Source: Oricola indica (GTDB taxonomy: Bacteria; Pseudomonadota; Alphaproteobacteria; Rhizobiales; Rhizobiaceae). Taken from it: a DNA stretch of 64,000 bases. Positions 34,744 to 44,239 of the stretch are shown here, one piece after another. The stretch is from NCBI RefSeq assembly GCF_019966595.1, contig NZ_JAINFJ010000001.1, forward strand, positions 372,001-436,000, read 5' to 3'. The position numbers and the translations under genes are program-made. A model generated the notes under the pieces. It ran no database searches. It was not told the DNA's origin and was given only the letters and a program-made list of their open reading frames with translations. How positions within the stretch are numbered: the first letter of the stretch is position 1; every line of letters begins with the position of its first letter.

Positions 34744-35949
34744 ATGTCCAGCCCAGACGACGTCGTCATCACAGGCATTGGCCTGCTCACCTCGCTTGGC
34801 GAGGGGGCGGACGCCAATTGGGAAGCGCTATGCGCGTTCGACGCCCCGACGATCGATAGCGAGCGTTTCGCGCCCTATACCGTCCATCCGGTCCCCGAGG
34901 TCGACTGGTCTCAGCAGATCGCCAAGCGTGGCGATCAGCGCCAGATGGAAGCCTGGCAGCGCATCGGCACATACACGGCCGGCCTCGCGCTGGAGGATGC
35001 CGGAATCAAGGGCAACGAAGCGCTTTGCGCCACGATGGACCTCGTGGTCGCCGCAGGCGGTGGCGAACGCGATGTGGATGTCGATACGATCATCCTTGGC
35101 CGGATCGCGGCCGGAGAGACGGACACCGGCACCATCATCAACGAGGTGCTGACCAGTGAACTGCGTCCAACGCTGTTCCTGGCCCAGCTATCCAACCTGC
35201 TCGCGGGCAATATCTCCATCGTCCACAAGGTCACGGGGTCCTCGCGCACCTTCATGGGCGAGGAAGGCTCGGGCATCTCCGCCATCCAGTCCGCCGCAGC
35301 CCGCATACGCTCGGGTCAGAGCACGCATCTGCTTGTCGGCGGCGCCTACAACACCGAACATCCCGACATGCTGCTCAGCTACGAACTCGGCCACTACCTG
35401 ATGCGTGATCCATGGCGTCCGGTGTGGCAGCGCGCGCGGAGCGAAGGCGGCGGTGTCGTGACGGGGTCCGGCGGCGCCTTCCTGACGCTGGAAAGCCGCG
35501 CCCATGCGCAAGCACGCGGCGCGCGGATCTATGCCGCAATAGGAGATGTCGCGGCGGACCTCGGGCCGACGGATTCGGCGGAAACCCGCAAGCGGCTGGA
35601 CCGGCTCGCCGGAGAGACCGCAATCGCCGACGCCGATATGATCGTTTCGGCCGCCTCCGGCAGCCACGCGCGCACTGCCGACGAGAAAGCCTTTCTTTCG
35701 GAAAGCCTGCCGGACACCCCGGTACGCGGCGTCTCGACGGCGACGGGCCATCTGTGCGAGGCGCAGTTTCCGCTTGCCGTCGCGCTTGCCGCCCTTTCGC
35801 TGTCGAAGGGCGAGGCAATTCCCGTTCTCGACGACAGTTTCGAAGCGAAGACAAGCGACGCGCCGAAATCGATCGGCGTGGTCACGGTCGGTTTCGACGC
35901 GGCCGAAGGCATGGCGATTGTGACCAAAGCCGACGGAGCCGGCGCATGA
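34744..35949 (+). CDS. fabF2XL: FabF2XL, chain-length-factor-like ketosynthase
   Basis: A 401-residue ketosynthase-like protein. At the place where active enzymes have the Cys-containing TACASG loop, this one reads SSRTFMGEEGSGISAI, so the nucleophilic cysteine is missing. The first catalytic His is also replaced (AASGSHARTADEKAF), while the second region STATGHLCEAQF keeps a His. This is the pattern of chain-length factors that pair with an active ketosynthase. It probably forms a heterodimer with FabF1XL, encoded next with a 4-bp overlap, to elongate the very long chain on AcpXL. Confidence 0.88.
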   Translation: MSSPDDVVITGIGLLTSLGEGADANWEALCAFDAPTIDSERFAPYTVHPVPEVDWSQQIAKRGDQRQMEAWQRIGTYTAGLALEDAGIKGNEALCATMDLVVAAGGGERDVDVDTIILGRIAAGETDTGTIINEVLTSELRPTLFLAQLSNLLAGNISIVHKVTGSSRTFMGEEGSGISAIQSAAARIRSGQSTHLLVGGAYNTEHPDMLLSYELGHYLMRDPWRPVWQRARSEGGGVVTGSGGAFLTLESRAHAQARGARIYAAIGDVAADLGPTDSAETRKRLDRLAGETAIADADMIVSAASGSHARTADEKAFLSESLPDTPVRGVSTATGHLCEAQFPLAVALAALSLSKGEAIPVLDDSFEAKTSDAPKSIGVVTVGFDAAEGMAIVTKADGAGA

Positions 35950-37229
35950 CCAGAACACTCGATCATGCCGGACGGCCAATCGTCGCGATAACCGGCGCGG
36001 GCGTCGTCTCGTCGCTTGGGGCGGGCAAGGACGAAAACTGGTCGAAACTGACAGACGGCCAATCCGGCATTCACGCCATCAGCCGGTTCCCGACCGAACA
36101 TCTTCGCACCAAGATCGCCGGGACGGTCGATTTCATGACCCCGCCGGAGGCAGGTTCGACGGCGCTGACATATGCCCTCGCCGAGGCCGCCGTCCTCGAG
36201 GCGATCGGGGAATCGGGGCTTTCCGCCGACGATTTCGGCGGCCCGCTGTTTCTGGCCGCACCACCCGTCGAACTGGAATGGCGACAGCGCCTTGCGCTCG
36301 ACAGCGAAGGCGCCAAGGCGGGTGGCGGCGAAGCCGGTTACGACCGCATGCTTCTGGCCGCCCGGACCGGCGTGCACGAGGAATTCTTCCGCTCCGGTCA
36401 ATTCGGCACGGTCGCGGGTCGGCTGCAACGCCGCATCGGCTCACGCGGCCTGCCGATCACCCTGTCGACCGCCTGCGCCTCCGGCGCGACGGCCATACAG
36501 CTCGGTGCGGAGGCGATTCGCCGCGGCGAGGCCGAGCGCGTCGTATCCGTCGGCACGGACGGCTCGGTGACCGCGGAGGCGCTCATCCGCTTCTCGCTCC
36601 TCTCCGCCCTTTCGACCCAGAACGACGTGCCGGAAAAAGCCTCCAAACCGTTCTCGAAGGATCGCGACGGCTTCGTCATGGCCGAGGGCGCAGGCGCTTT
36701 CGTGATGGAATCGCTGGAAAGCGCAAAAGCGCGCGGCGCCACGATTCTCGGCATCCTGGAAGGGTGCGGCGAATGGGCCGACGACTTCCATCGCACCCGT
36801 TCTAAACCGGACGGGTCGCCGGCCATCGCCGCCGTGCGCGCCGCGCTCGACGATGCAGGGGTCGCGACCGACGATATCGACTACATCAACGCCCATGGCA
36901 CCTCGACGCCGGAAAACGACAAGATGGAAAGTCTGTCGCTATCGACGGTCTTCGGCGACGCAATGGCGTCGATCCCGATCTCTTCCAACAAGTCGATGAT
37001 CGGACACACCCTGACGGCCGCCGGCGCAATCGAGGCGGTGTTCTCGCTGATGACCATCCGCACGGGCACGCTTCCGCCGACCATCAACCACCTCAATCCC
37101 GATCCGGCGATCGAACTCGACGTGGTGCCGAACGCGAAGCGGGAGGCGAAGGTCGGGCGTGTCCTGTCGAATTCCTTCGGTTTCGGCGGCCAGAACACCT
37201 GCCTTGTCATAGCGGCTGAACCCGCTTAA
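35946..37229 (+). CDS. fabF1XL: FabF1XL, beta-ketoacyl-ACP synthase for very-long-chain fatty acid
   Basis: A 427-residue ketosynthase with a full catalytic triad: the Cys in LPITLSTACASGATA (about C177), one His in NAHGTSTPENDKME, and one His in SNKSMIGHTLTAAGAIEAV. The GFGGQNTCLVIAAEPA C-terminus is typical of FabF. The ATG overlaps the fabF2XL stop, so the two are coupled, fitting a heterodimer. It acts with AcpXL in making the C26-C28 chain of rhizobial lipid A. Confidence 0.93.
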   Translation: MTRTLDHAGRPIVAITGAGVVSSLGAGKDENWSKLTDGQSGIHAISRFPTEHLRTKIAGTVDFMTPPEAGSTALTYALAEAAVLEAIGESGLSADDFGGPLFLAAPPVELEWRQRLALDSEGAKAGGGEAGYDRMLLAARTGVHEEFFRSGQFGTVAGRLQRRIGSRGLPITLSTACASGATAIQLGAEAIRRGEAERVVSVGTDGSVTAEALIRFSLLSALSTQNDVPEKASKPFSKDRDGFVMAEGAGAFVMESLESAKARGATILGILEGCGEWADDFHRTRSKPDGSPAIAAVRAALDDAGVATDDIDYINAHGTSTPENDKMESLSLSTVFGDAMASIPISSNKSMIGHTLTAAGAIEAVFSLMTIRTGTLPPTINHLNPDPAIELDVVPNAKREAKVGRVLSNSFGFGGQNTCLVIAAEPA

Positions 37230-37264
37230 GCCACCGCCATCAAAAGGCTCGGGAAGGAACTGCC

Positions 37265-38293
37265 ATGCGGGCATTGCAGCTCGTGGAAGATCGCAAGCTC
37301 GTCGAAGCGGATTTGCCGCCGCCGCCACCACCCGGCATCGGCGAGGTCACCGTGCGGATATCCAAGGTCGCGCTCAATCACATCGACGTTTGGGGCTGGC
37401 GTGGAATGGCCTTCGCCAAGCGCAAGATGCCGCTCGTCATCGGTGCGGAAGCATCGGGCTATGTCGATACGATCGGCCATGGCGTGGCCGGTCTGAAACC
37501 GGGCCAGCTCGTTTCGATCTTCGGCGCCCATACCTGCGGCCTGTGCGGCCCCTGTAAGGAAGGGCGCGACAATCTATGCGAGAACGTCGCGGGCGTGCAC
37601 GGCTTCCATCTCGACGGGTTCGCCCAGGAGATGATCAACCTGCCCGCACGCAACCTCGTCCCCGCCCCTCCCGGCGTCGATGAGACAGGTGCCGCGCTTG
37701 CGCCGATCACGTTCGGCACGGTCGAGCATATGCTGTTCGACAATGCGGCGCTTCAGCCCGGCGAAACCGTCCTGGTGCATGCCGGCGGTTCGGGCATCGG
37801 CACGGCGGCGATCCAGCTTGCCAGGAAGATGGGTTGCACTGTCATCACGACCGTCGGATCGGACGCCAAGATCGAGCCGGCGAAAGCACTCGGCGCCGAC
37901 CACGTGATCAACTATCGCGAAGACCGGTTCGAGGGCGTCGTGCGCAAGCTGACGAAGAAGAAGGGCGTCGATGTCGTCTTCGAACATGTCGGCGCGGATA
38001 CCTGGGCCGGCTCCATGCTGTCGCTGAAGCGTGGCGGCCGACTGGTCACCTGCGGCTCGACCTCCGGCGTTTCGACGCAGATGAACCTGATGATGCTTTT
38101 TCAGCAGCAGTTCCGCATCATCGGGTCCTTCGGCTGCCGCATGGAGAACATGGCGAACGCCATGCAAAAGATGGCGCGCGGCATCGTCCATCCCGTTGTC
38201 GATACCGAGGTCGATTTCGACGGCATAGCGGCTGCGCTGGCGCGAATGGAAACCCGAGACGTCTTCGGAAAGATCGTCCTCAAGGTCGGATAG
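37265..38293 (+). CDS. Zinc-type alcohol dehydrogenase / enoyl reductase of the VLCFA locus
   Basis: A medium-chain dehydrogenase of 342 residues. The catalytic domain has a structural zinc site pattern in GAHTCGLCGPCKEGRDNLC, and the nucleotide-binding domain has VLVHAGGSGIGTAAIQLARKMG. It lies between fabF1XL and lpxXL as in other rhizobial acpXL operons, where it is presumed to do the enoyl reduction or another step on the very long chain. The exact reaction is not proven. A GGGAAGGAAC ribosome site precedes the ATG, and the next gene starts 10 bp after the stop. Confidence 0.88.
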   Translation: MRALQLVEDRKLVEADLPPPPPPGIGEVTVRISKVALNHIDVWGWRGMAFAKRKMPLVIGAEASGYVDTIGHGVAGLKPGQLVSIFGAHTCGLCGPCKEGRDNLCENVAGVHGFHLDGFAQEMINLPARNLVPAPPGVDETGAALAPITFGTVEHMLFDNAALQPGETVLVHAGGSGIGTAAIQLARKMGCTVITTVGSDAKIEPAKALGADHVINYREDRFEGVVRKLTKKKGVDVVFEHVGADTWAGSMLSLKRGGRLVTCGSTSGVSTQMNLMMLFQQQFRIIGSFGCRMENMANAMQKMARGIVHPVVDTEVDFDGIAAALARMETRDVFGKIVLKVG

Positions 38294-38303
38294 CGGAGTG
38301 CCG

Positions 38304-39266
38304 ATGAGGAAATCCGTTCTAGGCGCGCTGAAGGTTCTTGCCCGCGTCCGGTACTGGCTGGTCGCGCAACTGGTATTCGCCCTGCTCGCCATCGCACGGC
38401 TTCTGCCGGCGCGCCAGGCCATCATGGTCGGTGCAGAACTAGGCCAACTCCTCGGCCCGATCAGCGGCCGCCACGGATTGGTACTGGAAAACCTGCGCCT
38501 GGCCTTTCCAGAAAAGAGCGAAGCCGAGATTCGGGATATTGCGCGCAAATCGTGGCGCAGTCTTTTCCGGCTCGGCGCGGAATATGCCTATCTGGAATCC
38601 CTGATCGACTACGATCCGGAAAGGCCGGGGGAAGGCCTGATCGAGGTCAAGGGAGAGGAGATCTTCAGGCGCCTTCACGAGCGCAACGAACCCTGCATCT
38701 TCTTCTCGGCCCATACCGGAAACTTCGAATTGCTGACGGTCTGTGCGGCGACCTATGGCCTGGATGTCACGGCGTTGTTCCGCCCGCCCAACAATCCCTA
38801 CGTCGCCAAACGCCTCCTTGCGGCGCGTCGAACGGCCATGGGACATCTCGTTCCCTCAAAGGCCGGTGCCGCCTGGGGGTTGGCGCGCGCACTCGACAAG
38901 GGCGGAAGCGTGGGCGTGCTGGTCGATCAGAAATTCGATCGCGGCGTCCCGGGCACGTTTTTCGGCCGCCCCGTGAAGACCAATCCACTGCTCCCAAAAC
39001 TGGCGCGCCAATACGACGTGCCCGTTTATCCGGCCCGGTGCATCCGCCTCCCCGGAGGCCGCTTTCGTGTCGAGCTCGAGGAAGCGATCGAACTGCCACG
39101 CAATGAGCAGGGGGAGATCGATATCAATGCCTCAGCCCAGTTGCTCAACGATATCGTCGAACGCTGGGTGCGCGAATATCCGGACCAGTGGCTGTGGGCG
39201 CACCGTCGCTGGACCATCCGTGAAGCATCACGATCGAGATCGACGGGCAAGAAAAAGGCCGGCTGA
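38304..39266 (+). CDS. lpxXL: LpxXL, lipid A very-long-chain acyltransferase
   Basis: An inner-membrane LpxL/HtrB-family acyltransferase of 320 residues. An N-terminal hydrophobic anchor (YWLVAQLVFALLAIARLLPA) precedes the catalytic HX4E motif in SAHTGNFE (H137, E142), followed by GVLVDQKFDRGVPGTFFG. By position at the end of the acpXL operon it should be LpxXL, which transfers the 27-hydroxyoctacosanoate-type chain to lipid A. ATG 38304 with a GGAG site 5 bp upstream is preferred over GTG 38298. Its 3' end overlaps the terminator of the convergent L,D-transpeptidase gene. Confidence 0.92.
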   Translation: MRKSVLGALKVLARVRYWLVAQLVFALLAIARLLPARQAIMVGAELGQLLGPISGRHGLVLENLRLAFPEKSEAEIRDIARKSWRSLFRLGAEYAYLESLIDYDPERPGEGLIEVKGEEIFRRLHERNEPCIFFSAHTGNFELLTVCAATYGLDVTALFRPPNNPYVAKRLLAARRTAMGHLVPSKAGAAWGLARALDKGGSVGVLVDQKFDRGVPGTFFGRPVKTNPLLPKLARQYDVPVYPARCIRLPGGRFRVELEEAIELPRNEQGEIDINASAQLLNDIVERWVREYPDQWLWAHRRWTIREASRSRSTGKKKAG

Positions 39267-39276
39267 ACAGCCGGCC
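39257..39276 (-). terminator. Terminator of the L,D-transpeptidase gene
   Basis: GGCCGGCTG and CAGCCGGCC form a perfect stem around AA. Read on the minus strand it is followed by TTTTTC (39252-39256 are A on the plus strand). It lies 25 bp beyond the minus-strand stop and inside the last codons of lpxXL. Confidence 0.8.
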
Positions 39277-39301
39277 TCGTCCGTGACATTCGTCGATCTG
39301 C

Positions 39302-39733
39302 TCAGTGCGTAATGACGACGCGCATGTTGCGTGGGCCAACCTGCTTGGTCAGCTGGTAGAGCTTGCGGGCATTGCCGGTATCCAGACGAATGCAGCCATG
39401 CGATGCCGGCCGGCCGAGCGCATTCACCGCATTCGTGCCGTGGATGGCATATCCGCCATAGAAAAAGATCGAATAAGGCATCGGCGACATGTTGTATTTG
39501 CGCGAGTGCCACATCTTGTGCATGCGCGTCGGGCTCCACTTGCCCGTAGGCGTGCGGTAGCCTTTGCGCGCGGTGCTGACCCGCCAGTTGTAAAGCGTCC
39601 GCCCGTCTTTCTTGACGGTCATGGTTTGCCTGGAAATATCGACATGCGCGACGAGGCGGTTCGCCAGACTGGCAGTTGCCCCCGACACGACGACTGCGGC
39701 CGCAAGGACCACGCTCGCGAGAAAACGTTTCAC
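39302..39733 (-). CDS. L,D-transpeptidase (YkuD family), exported
   Basis: A 143-residue periplasmic protein. The signal peptide is followed by ATASLANRLVAHVD. The YkuD catalytic motif is complete: AIHGTN (H98) and RPASHGCIRLDTGNA with the nucleophile Cys at about residue 114. There is little outside the catalytic domain. It would make 3-3 cross-links or attach proteins to peptidoglycan; the family does both. It is monocistronic with its own terminator. Confidence 0.92.
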   Translation of the reverse strand: MKRFLASVVLAAAVVVSGATASLANRLVAHVDISRQTMTVKKDGRTLYNWRVSTARKGYRTPTGKWSPTRMHKMWHSRKYNMSPMPYSIFFYGGYAIHGTNAVNALGRPASHGCIRLDTGNARKLYQLTKQVGPRNMRVVITH

Positions 39734-39879
39734 TCGACTTACTCCTATACTCCGAAGACTGCCGCCCCTGTAGCGAACACTAGCCTTCCTTTACCCCTCG
39801 GTCAAAATAACAGTGGGAGTGTAATAAAAGGTTACCCAGTGCAACATGCCGAAGAACTCGGCGATCCGGCGCGAAAAGC

Positions 39880-39911
39880 AAGAAAGCCGCGAACGATACC
39901 GCGGCTTTCTT
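39880..39911. terminator. Intrinsic terminator downstream of the outer-membrane-like gene
   Basis: AAGAAAGCCGCG (39880-39891) pairs perfectly with CGCGGCTTTCTT (39900-39911) over an 8-nt loop. It has T-rich flanks in both directions and lies just past the minus-strand gene that ends at 39932. Confidence 0.82.
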
Positions 39912-39931
39912 TTTCGAATATCCACCCGGCG

Positions 39932-40750
39932 TCAGAAGACCTGGCTGGTCTTGGGCGTTTCCATGGTCGCGCCGTTGCGATCCTCTTCGAACAAGGATCC
40001 GGTGCCGAACGCCGCGCGCAGACCGATCAGGAACGAGTGCCCGGTGACGTTTTCGTCCTCGACATCGACATTGTCGAGCTGATAGCGCCCCCACACCGAA
40101 AAGGGCGAATTGTCGAAGCGCTTCTCGGCCTCGAGCCCCACGGTGAAGATACGCGCCCCATCGCCACCATCGGAGATCCGGGTAAAGGCGAGTTCACCTT
40201 CGAATCTGAGATTCTCGGTGTGGAAGTAGCGCGCCTCGCCGCGAATGCCCCAAGTATCCGCGCCTTCGCCATCGACTATGTACTGACCGTAATAGGCCTG
40301 TCCGTAATAGGTCATGTTGCCGCGATAGATCTGGAATTCGGGACCGACGCGGTAGGAATAGGCGTCTCCATCCAGGTCGTCGAAATCGAGCCAGTCGATC
40401 GCAGCGAAGCCGCCGACGGCATAGGCCGCCGGGTCACGCCAGTAGACATGGACCCCGCCGCCATAAGCCGCAAGCGTATCGCCTTCCATGGAAGCGCCGT
40501 TGTAGCGCGCATCGAACTGACCGTTCCAGCGCGGGCCGAACCGAGAATTGAGCGTTCCGCTGAAATTGTAGACGGTCGCCGTCTCGGACTCGTCGCCATC
40601 GGTGGCGATCAATGCCCCGACGGATGCCCCGACGCTGCCGGAAGTATCGGAGGCACCCGGCTGCTGGTAATAGATTCGATCCGTCGGGTCGGCCGCCAGG
40701 GCCGGAGTAGCCAGAACGGACGCCAGCAGGCCCGTTACAAGTCTTTTCAT
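39932..40750 (-). CDS. Exported outer-membrane beta-barrel-like protein
   Basis: A 272-residue protein from the ATG at 40750, with a clear signal peptide (MKRLVTGLLASVLATPALAA). The mature part is rich in aromatic and Gly residues in alternating pattern (VYNFSGTLNSRFGPRWNGQFDARY, MTYYGQAYYGQY, LRFEGELAFTRI), which is typical of amphipathic beta strands of an outer membrane barrel. No family could be named with confidence. It has a good sigma-70 promoter and its own terminator. It is divergent from the M20 peptidase gene. Confidence 0.75.
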   Translation of the reverse strand: MKRLVTGLLASVLATPALAADPTDRIYYQQPGASDTSGSVGASVGALIATDGDESETATVYNFSGTLNSRFGPRWNGQFDARYNGASMEGDTLAAYGGGVHVYWRDPAAYAVGGFAAIDWLDFDDLDGDAYSYRVGPEFQIYRGNMTYYGQAYYGQYIVDGEGADTWGIRGEARYFHTENLRFEGELAFTRISDGGDGARIFTVGLEAEKRFDNSPFSVWGRYQLDNVDVEDENVTGHSFLIGLRAAFGTGSLFEEDRNGATMETPKTSQVF

Positions 40751-40826
40751 GATGTGATCCCCATTTTGCTTGAATGCAAGCGACACGCAGCAGCCCTGAT
40801 GCCCCACAGCGGCAACCTCGGAATCG

Positions 40827-40854
40827 ATTATGTCGCTCGAGCAAGATTTTTCAA
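40827..40854 (-). promoter_or_regulatory. Probable sigma-70 promoter of the outer-membrane-like gene
   Basis: On the minus strand TTGAAA (plus 40849-40854) and CATAAT (plus 40827-40832) are separated by 16 bp. Transcription would begin near 40820, leaving a leader of about 70 nt before the start at 40750. Confidence 0.55.
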
Positions 40855-41016
40855 TCGGAAAATATAAATCCAAACCGAAAAACGGTGCATCGACGCCACG
40901 TTCCCGGGAGATAGGGCGCGACGGGCGCAGGAACGGCCCGGCAGGCATCGCATGTCGGTGCTCTCGACATCCGTTCCGAGCGAATCGGGTCGCACCTTGC
41001 CCCGCCGCCCAAACTG

Positions 41017-42303
41017 ATGATGAATGGCCGCATGAAACCGCTACAGGAATCGATCGCGAAGAGGGAAGACGAGCTTGTCGCGCTGACCCGCGACCTCATC
41101 CGCTTCCCGACAGTCAATCCGCCCGGCGAAGCCTATACGCCCTGCGCGGAATATCTCGGCGCACGGCTGGCGAAATCGGGTTTTGAGATCGAATATGTGC
41201 GCGGCGAAGGCGAGCCGGGCGATACGGACCGCTATCCGCGCACCAATGTCGTCGCGCGCCGCGCGGGCAGGCGCCCCGGACCATGCGTCCATTTCAATTC
41301 GCATATCGACGTGGTCGAGGCGGGCGACGGCTGGACGGTGGATCCTTTCGAGGGCGTCGTGCGCGATGGCCGTGTCTATGGGCGGGGCGCATGCGACATG
41401 AAGGGCGGGCTCGCCGCCTCGGTCATCGCCGTCGAGGCATTCATCGAGCAATATCCCGATTATGCCGGCGCCATTGAGATATCCGGCACGGTCGACGAGG
41501 AATCCGGCGGCTTCGGTGGCGTCGCCCACCTCGCGCGAAAGGGCTATTTCTCGAAGCCGCGCGTCGACCACGTCATCATTCCGGAACCGCTCAACAAGGA
41601 CCGCGTCTGTCTCGGCCATCGCGGCGTGTGGTGGGCGGAGATCGAGACAAAGGGCGAGATCGCCCATGGTTCCATGCCGTTCCTCGGCGACTGCGCCGTC
41701 CGGCACATGGGCGCCCTGCTCGCCGCCTTCGAGGAAAAGCTGTTTCCCGCCCTCGACGCCAAGCAGACCCGCATGCCCGTCGTTCCGGAAGGCGCGCGCC
41801 GCTCGACGATGAACATCAACGCCATTCATGGCGGCCAGACCGACGACTACACCGGCCTGCCCTCCCCCAACGTTCCAGATTCCTGCCGCCTGACAATCGA
41901 CCGCCGGTTCCTGCTCGAGGAGGCGATCTCCGAGGTCAAGGGAGAGGTTCTCGCCATATTGGACGACCTGAAAGCGACACGGCCGAATTTCGACTACACG
42001 ATCAGCGACATCATGGAGGTGATGCCGCTCATGACGGAGAAGGACGCGCCTGTGGCGACGGCCGTCGCGCACGGCATCCAGACGATCTTCGACCGCGAGC
42101 CGGACTACGTCATTTCGCCCGGCACATACGATCAGAAGCACATCGCCCGGCTCGGCCATCTTTACGATTGCGTCGCCTACGGGCCCGGAATTCTCGACCT
42201 CGCGCACCGGCCCGACGAATGGGTCGGCATCGCCGACATGGTGCAATCGGCGCAGGTCATGGCGCTGGCGCTCGAGGAGCTTCTCGGATTGGCTTCAGAA
42301 TAG
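41017..42303 (+). CDS. M20-family deacylase (acetylornithine deacetylase / succinyl-diaminopimelate desuccinylase type)
   Basis: A zinc-dependent M20 peptidase of 428 residues. The metal-binding elements are VHFNSHIDVVEAGDGW, GRGACDMKGG, and the catalytic Glu pair in SGTVDEESGGFGG, then IIPEPL. The dimerisation domain follows (GEIAHGSMPFLGD). The C-terminal His is in GPGILDLAHRPDEW. The substrate within the ArgE/DapE group cannot be fixed. The start could be 41017 or the ATG at 41032; neither has a strong ribosome site. It precedes panB by about 110 bp but is probably unrelated. Confidence 0.85.
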   Translation: MMNGRMKPLQESIAKREDELVALTRDLIRFPTVNPPGEAYTPCAEYLGARLAKSGFEIEYVRGEGEPGDTDRYPRTNVVARRAGRRPGPCVHFNSHIDVVEAGDGWTVDPFEGVVRDGRVYGRGACDMKGGLAASVIAVEAFIEQYPDYAGAIEISGTVDEESGGFGGVAHLARKGYFSKPRVDHVIIPEPLNKDRVCLGHRGVWWAEIETKGEIAHGSMPFLGDCAVRHMGALLAAFEEKLFPALDAKQTRMPVVPEGARRSTMNINAIHGGQTDDYTGLPSPNVPDSCRLTIDRRFLLEEAISEVKGEVLAILDDLKATRPNFDYTISDIMEVMPLMTEKDAPVATAVAHGIQTIFDREPDYVISPGTYDQKHIARLGHLYDCVAYGPGILDLAHRPDEWVGIADMVQSAQVMALALEELLGLASE

Positions 42304-42414
42304 TCCAATAAAAGGAAAAATCCGTAACTTATCAGTTGCTTGGCCTGCCTCTTCTTGCGCAAAAGTCAGCGACCGAATAGACAAAGCCGACTCCAGTCCA
42401 ACGAAAGCAATGCT

Positions 42415-43257
42415 TTGTCGGCAACTCGCGAAGCCTCATCCATAACCGTCCCCGGCCTACGCGCGCGAAAGGGCGGCGAGCCCATCGTCTGCACGACGGC
42501 ATACACGACACCGATGGCGGAAATCGCGGACCGGCACTGCGATCTTGTCCTTGTGGGTGACAGCGTCGGCATGGTCCTTCACGGGCTCCAGTCCACGACG
42601 GAAGTGACCCTCGAAATGATGATCATGCACGGCAAGGCCGCGCGCCGGGGCGTGAAGCAGGCGCTCCTGGTCATCGACATGCCGTTCGGCAGTTACGAGG
42701 AAACACCCGAGCAGGCTTTCCGCAACGCATCGACCATCATTCGCGAAACCGGCGCGGACGCGGTGAAGCTGGAGGGCGGGGTTCACATCGCGGAGACGAT
42801 CGCGTTTCTGGTCCGCCGGGGCATTCCGGTCATGGCGCATGTCGGCCTCACACCGCAATCCGTCAACGTCTTCGGAGGATACCGGACCCAGGGACAGGGA
42901 GAGGATTCCCGGCGCGTTCTCGAGGACGCTGTCGCCGTCACGCGAGCCGGCGCGTTTTCCATCGTATTGGAGAAGATACCGGCAAGCCTCGCCGACGAGA
43001 TCACCGGGGCGATCGACATTCCGACGATCGGGATCGGCGCGTCGACCGGTTGCGACGGCCAAGTCCTCGTAATCGACGACCTGCTCGGAATGTTCACGGC
43101 ATTCAAGCCGAAATTCGTCAAGCGTTACGCGACTTTGGGTGAAGCGGCGGACAAGGCGCTTGCGGCATACGCCCAAGAGGTGCGTGAGCGCAGCTTCCCG
43201 GCGCCCGAGCACGTGTTTCCCGACAAGACATCGCCCGCTGGAGACCACGACACGTGA
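42415..43257 (+). CDS. panB: PanB, ketopantoate hydroxymethyltransferase
   Basis: PanB transfers a one-carbon unit to 2-oxoisovalerate in pantothenate synthesis. Family motifs are [39 protein letters not shown]-like [18 protein letters not shown], and [12 protein letters not shown]. The length of 280 residues from TTG 42415 fits the family; the frame is open back to ATG 42340, but that segment is not PanB-like, so the shorter start is favoured. The stop overlaps the GTG start of panC. Confidence 0.93.
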   Translation: MSATREASSITVPGLRARKGGEPIVCTTAYTTPMAEIADRHCDLVLVGDSVGMVLHGLQSTTEVTLEMMIMHGKAARRGVKQALLVIDMPFGSYEETPEQAFRNASTIIRETGADAVKLEGGVHIAETIAFLVRRGIPVMAHVGLTPQSVNVFGGYRTQGQGEDSRRVLEDAVAVTRAGAFSIVLEKIPASLADEITGAIDIPTIGIGASTGCDGQVLVIDDLLGMFTAFKPKFVKRYATLGEAADKALAAYAQEVRERSFPAPEHVFPDKTSPAGDHDT

Positions 43258-44108
43258 AGCCGGAGATCGTCCGCAGCCGCGCCGATTTGCGCGCGCAAGC
43301 CACAGCATGGCGCAAGGACGGCCTCCGGATCGGAGCCGTACCGACCATGGGCGCGCTGCATGAGGGGCATTTGAGCCTGGTTCGCCGCGCAGCCGCCGAG
43401 TGCGATAGGGTCATCGTCACGCTGTTCGTCAATCCAAAACAGTTCAACGACCAGAACGACCTCCAGAAGTACCCACGCACCGAGGAAGACGACCGCACGC
43501 TGCTGGAAGAAATCGGGCCGGATATCCTTTACGCGCCGGACGTCAAAGAGATCTATCCTGCGGGTTTCGCGACAACCATATCAGTTTCCGGGATCACCGA
43601 TTCCCTGTGCGGCAGCTTTCGACCCGGTCATTTCGACGGCGTCGCGACCGTCGTCTGCAAACTGTTCCTGCAAACGGGCGCGGATTGCGCCTATTTCGGC
43701 GAAAAGGACTATCAGCAGCTTCAGGTCGTGCGCCGCATGGCATCCGACCTGGACATTCCGATCGACGTGATCGGCTGTCCGACGATCCGCGAGGCGGATG
43801 GCCTCGCCATGTCCTCGCGAAATCGCCTTCTGTCGCCCGAGGGACGCGAAAAGGCCGTCGCGCTGCCGCGCGCGCTCGTGCAGACGGCCGAGGCGATCTC
43901 CCGGGGAGCGAACCCGCAGGATTCAATCGAGGCGGCAATAGGATTGCTGGAAACATCCGGCTTCGCATCCGTCGAATATCTGGAACTGCGCGGCGCCGAC
44001 GACCTCGCCCCAATCACGACGCTGGACCGCCCAGCGCGGCTTCTTGCCGCCGCAAAAATGGACGATGTCCGCCTGATCGACAACGTGCCGGTGTTGCCCG
44101 GAACATAA
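43254..44108 (+). CDS. panC: PanC, pantothenate synthetase
   Basis: PanC of 284 residues joins pantoate and beta-alanine with ATP. The nucleotide-binding HxGH lies in [67 protein letters not shown] and the KMSKS-like [14 protein letters not shown] follow in order. GTG start overlapping the panB stop indicates a coupled operon. Confidence 0.96.
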   Translation: MKPEIVRSRADLRAQATAWRKDGLRIGAVPTMGALHEGHLSLVRRAAAECDRVIVTLFVNPKQFNDQNDLQKYPRTEEDDRTLLEEIGPDILYAPDVKEIYPAGFATTISVSGITDSLCGSFRPGHFDGVATVVCKLFLQTGADCAYFGEKDYQQLQVVRRMASDLDIPIDVIGCPTIREADGLAMSSRNRLLSPEGREKAVALPRALVQTAEAISRGANPQDSIEAAIGLLETSGFASVEYLELRGADDLAPITTLDRPARLLAAAKMDDVRLIDNVPVLPGT

Positions 44109-44239
44109 CCATTTCGGCTTTCCGCCGGCCCGACAGACAGTGCCGCGTTCCGGCAAGGCGACCGCGACGGCACATTCGATTGCTGACAAGCCGCCCGTGT
44201 CCTGTATAAATCCGGAAGCGATACTCGGGAGGTTCGTAC

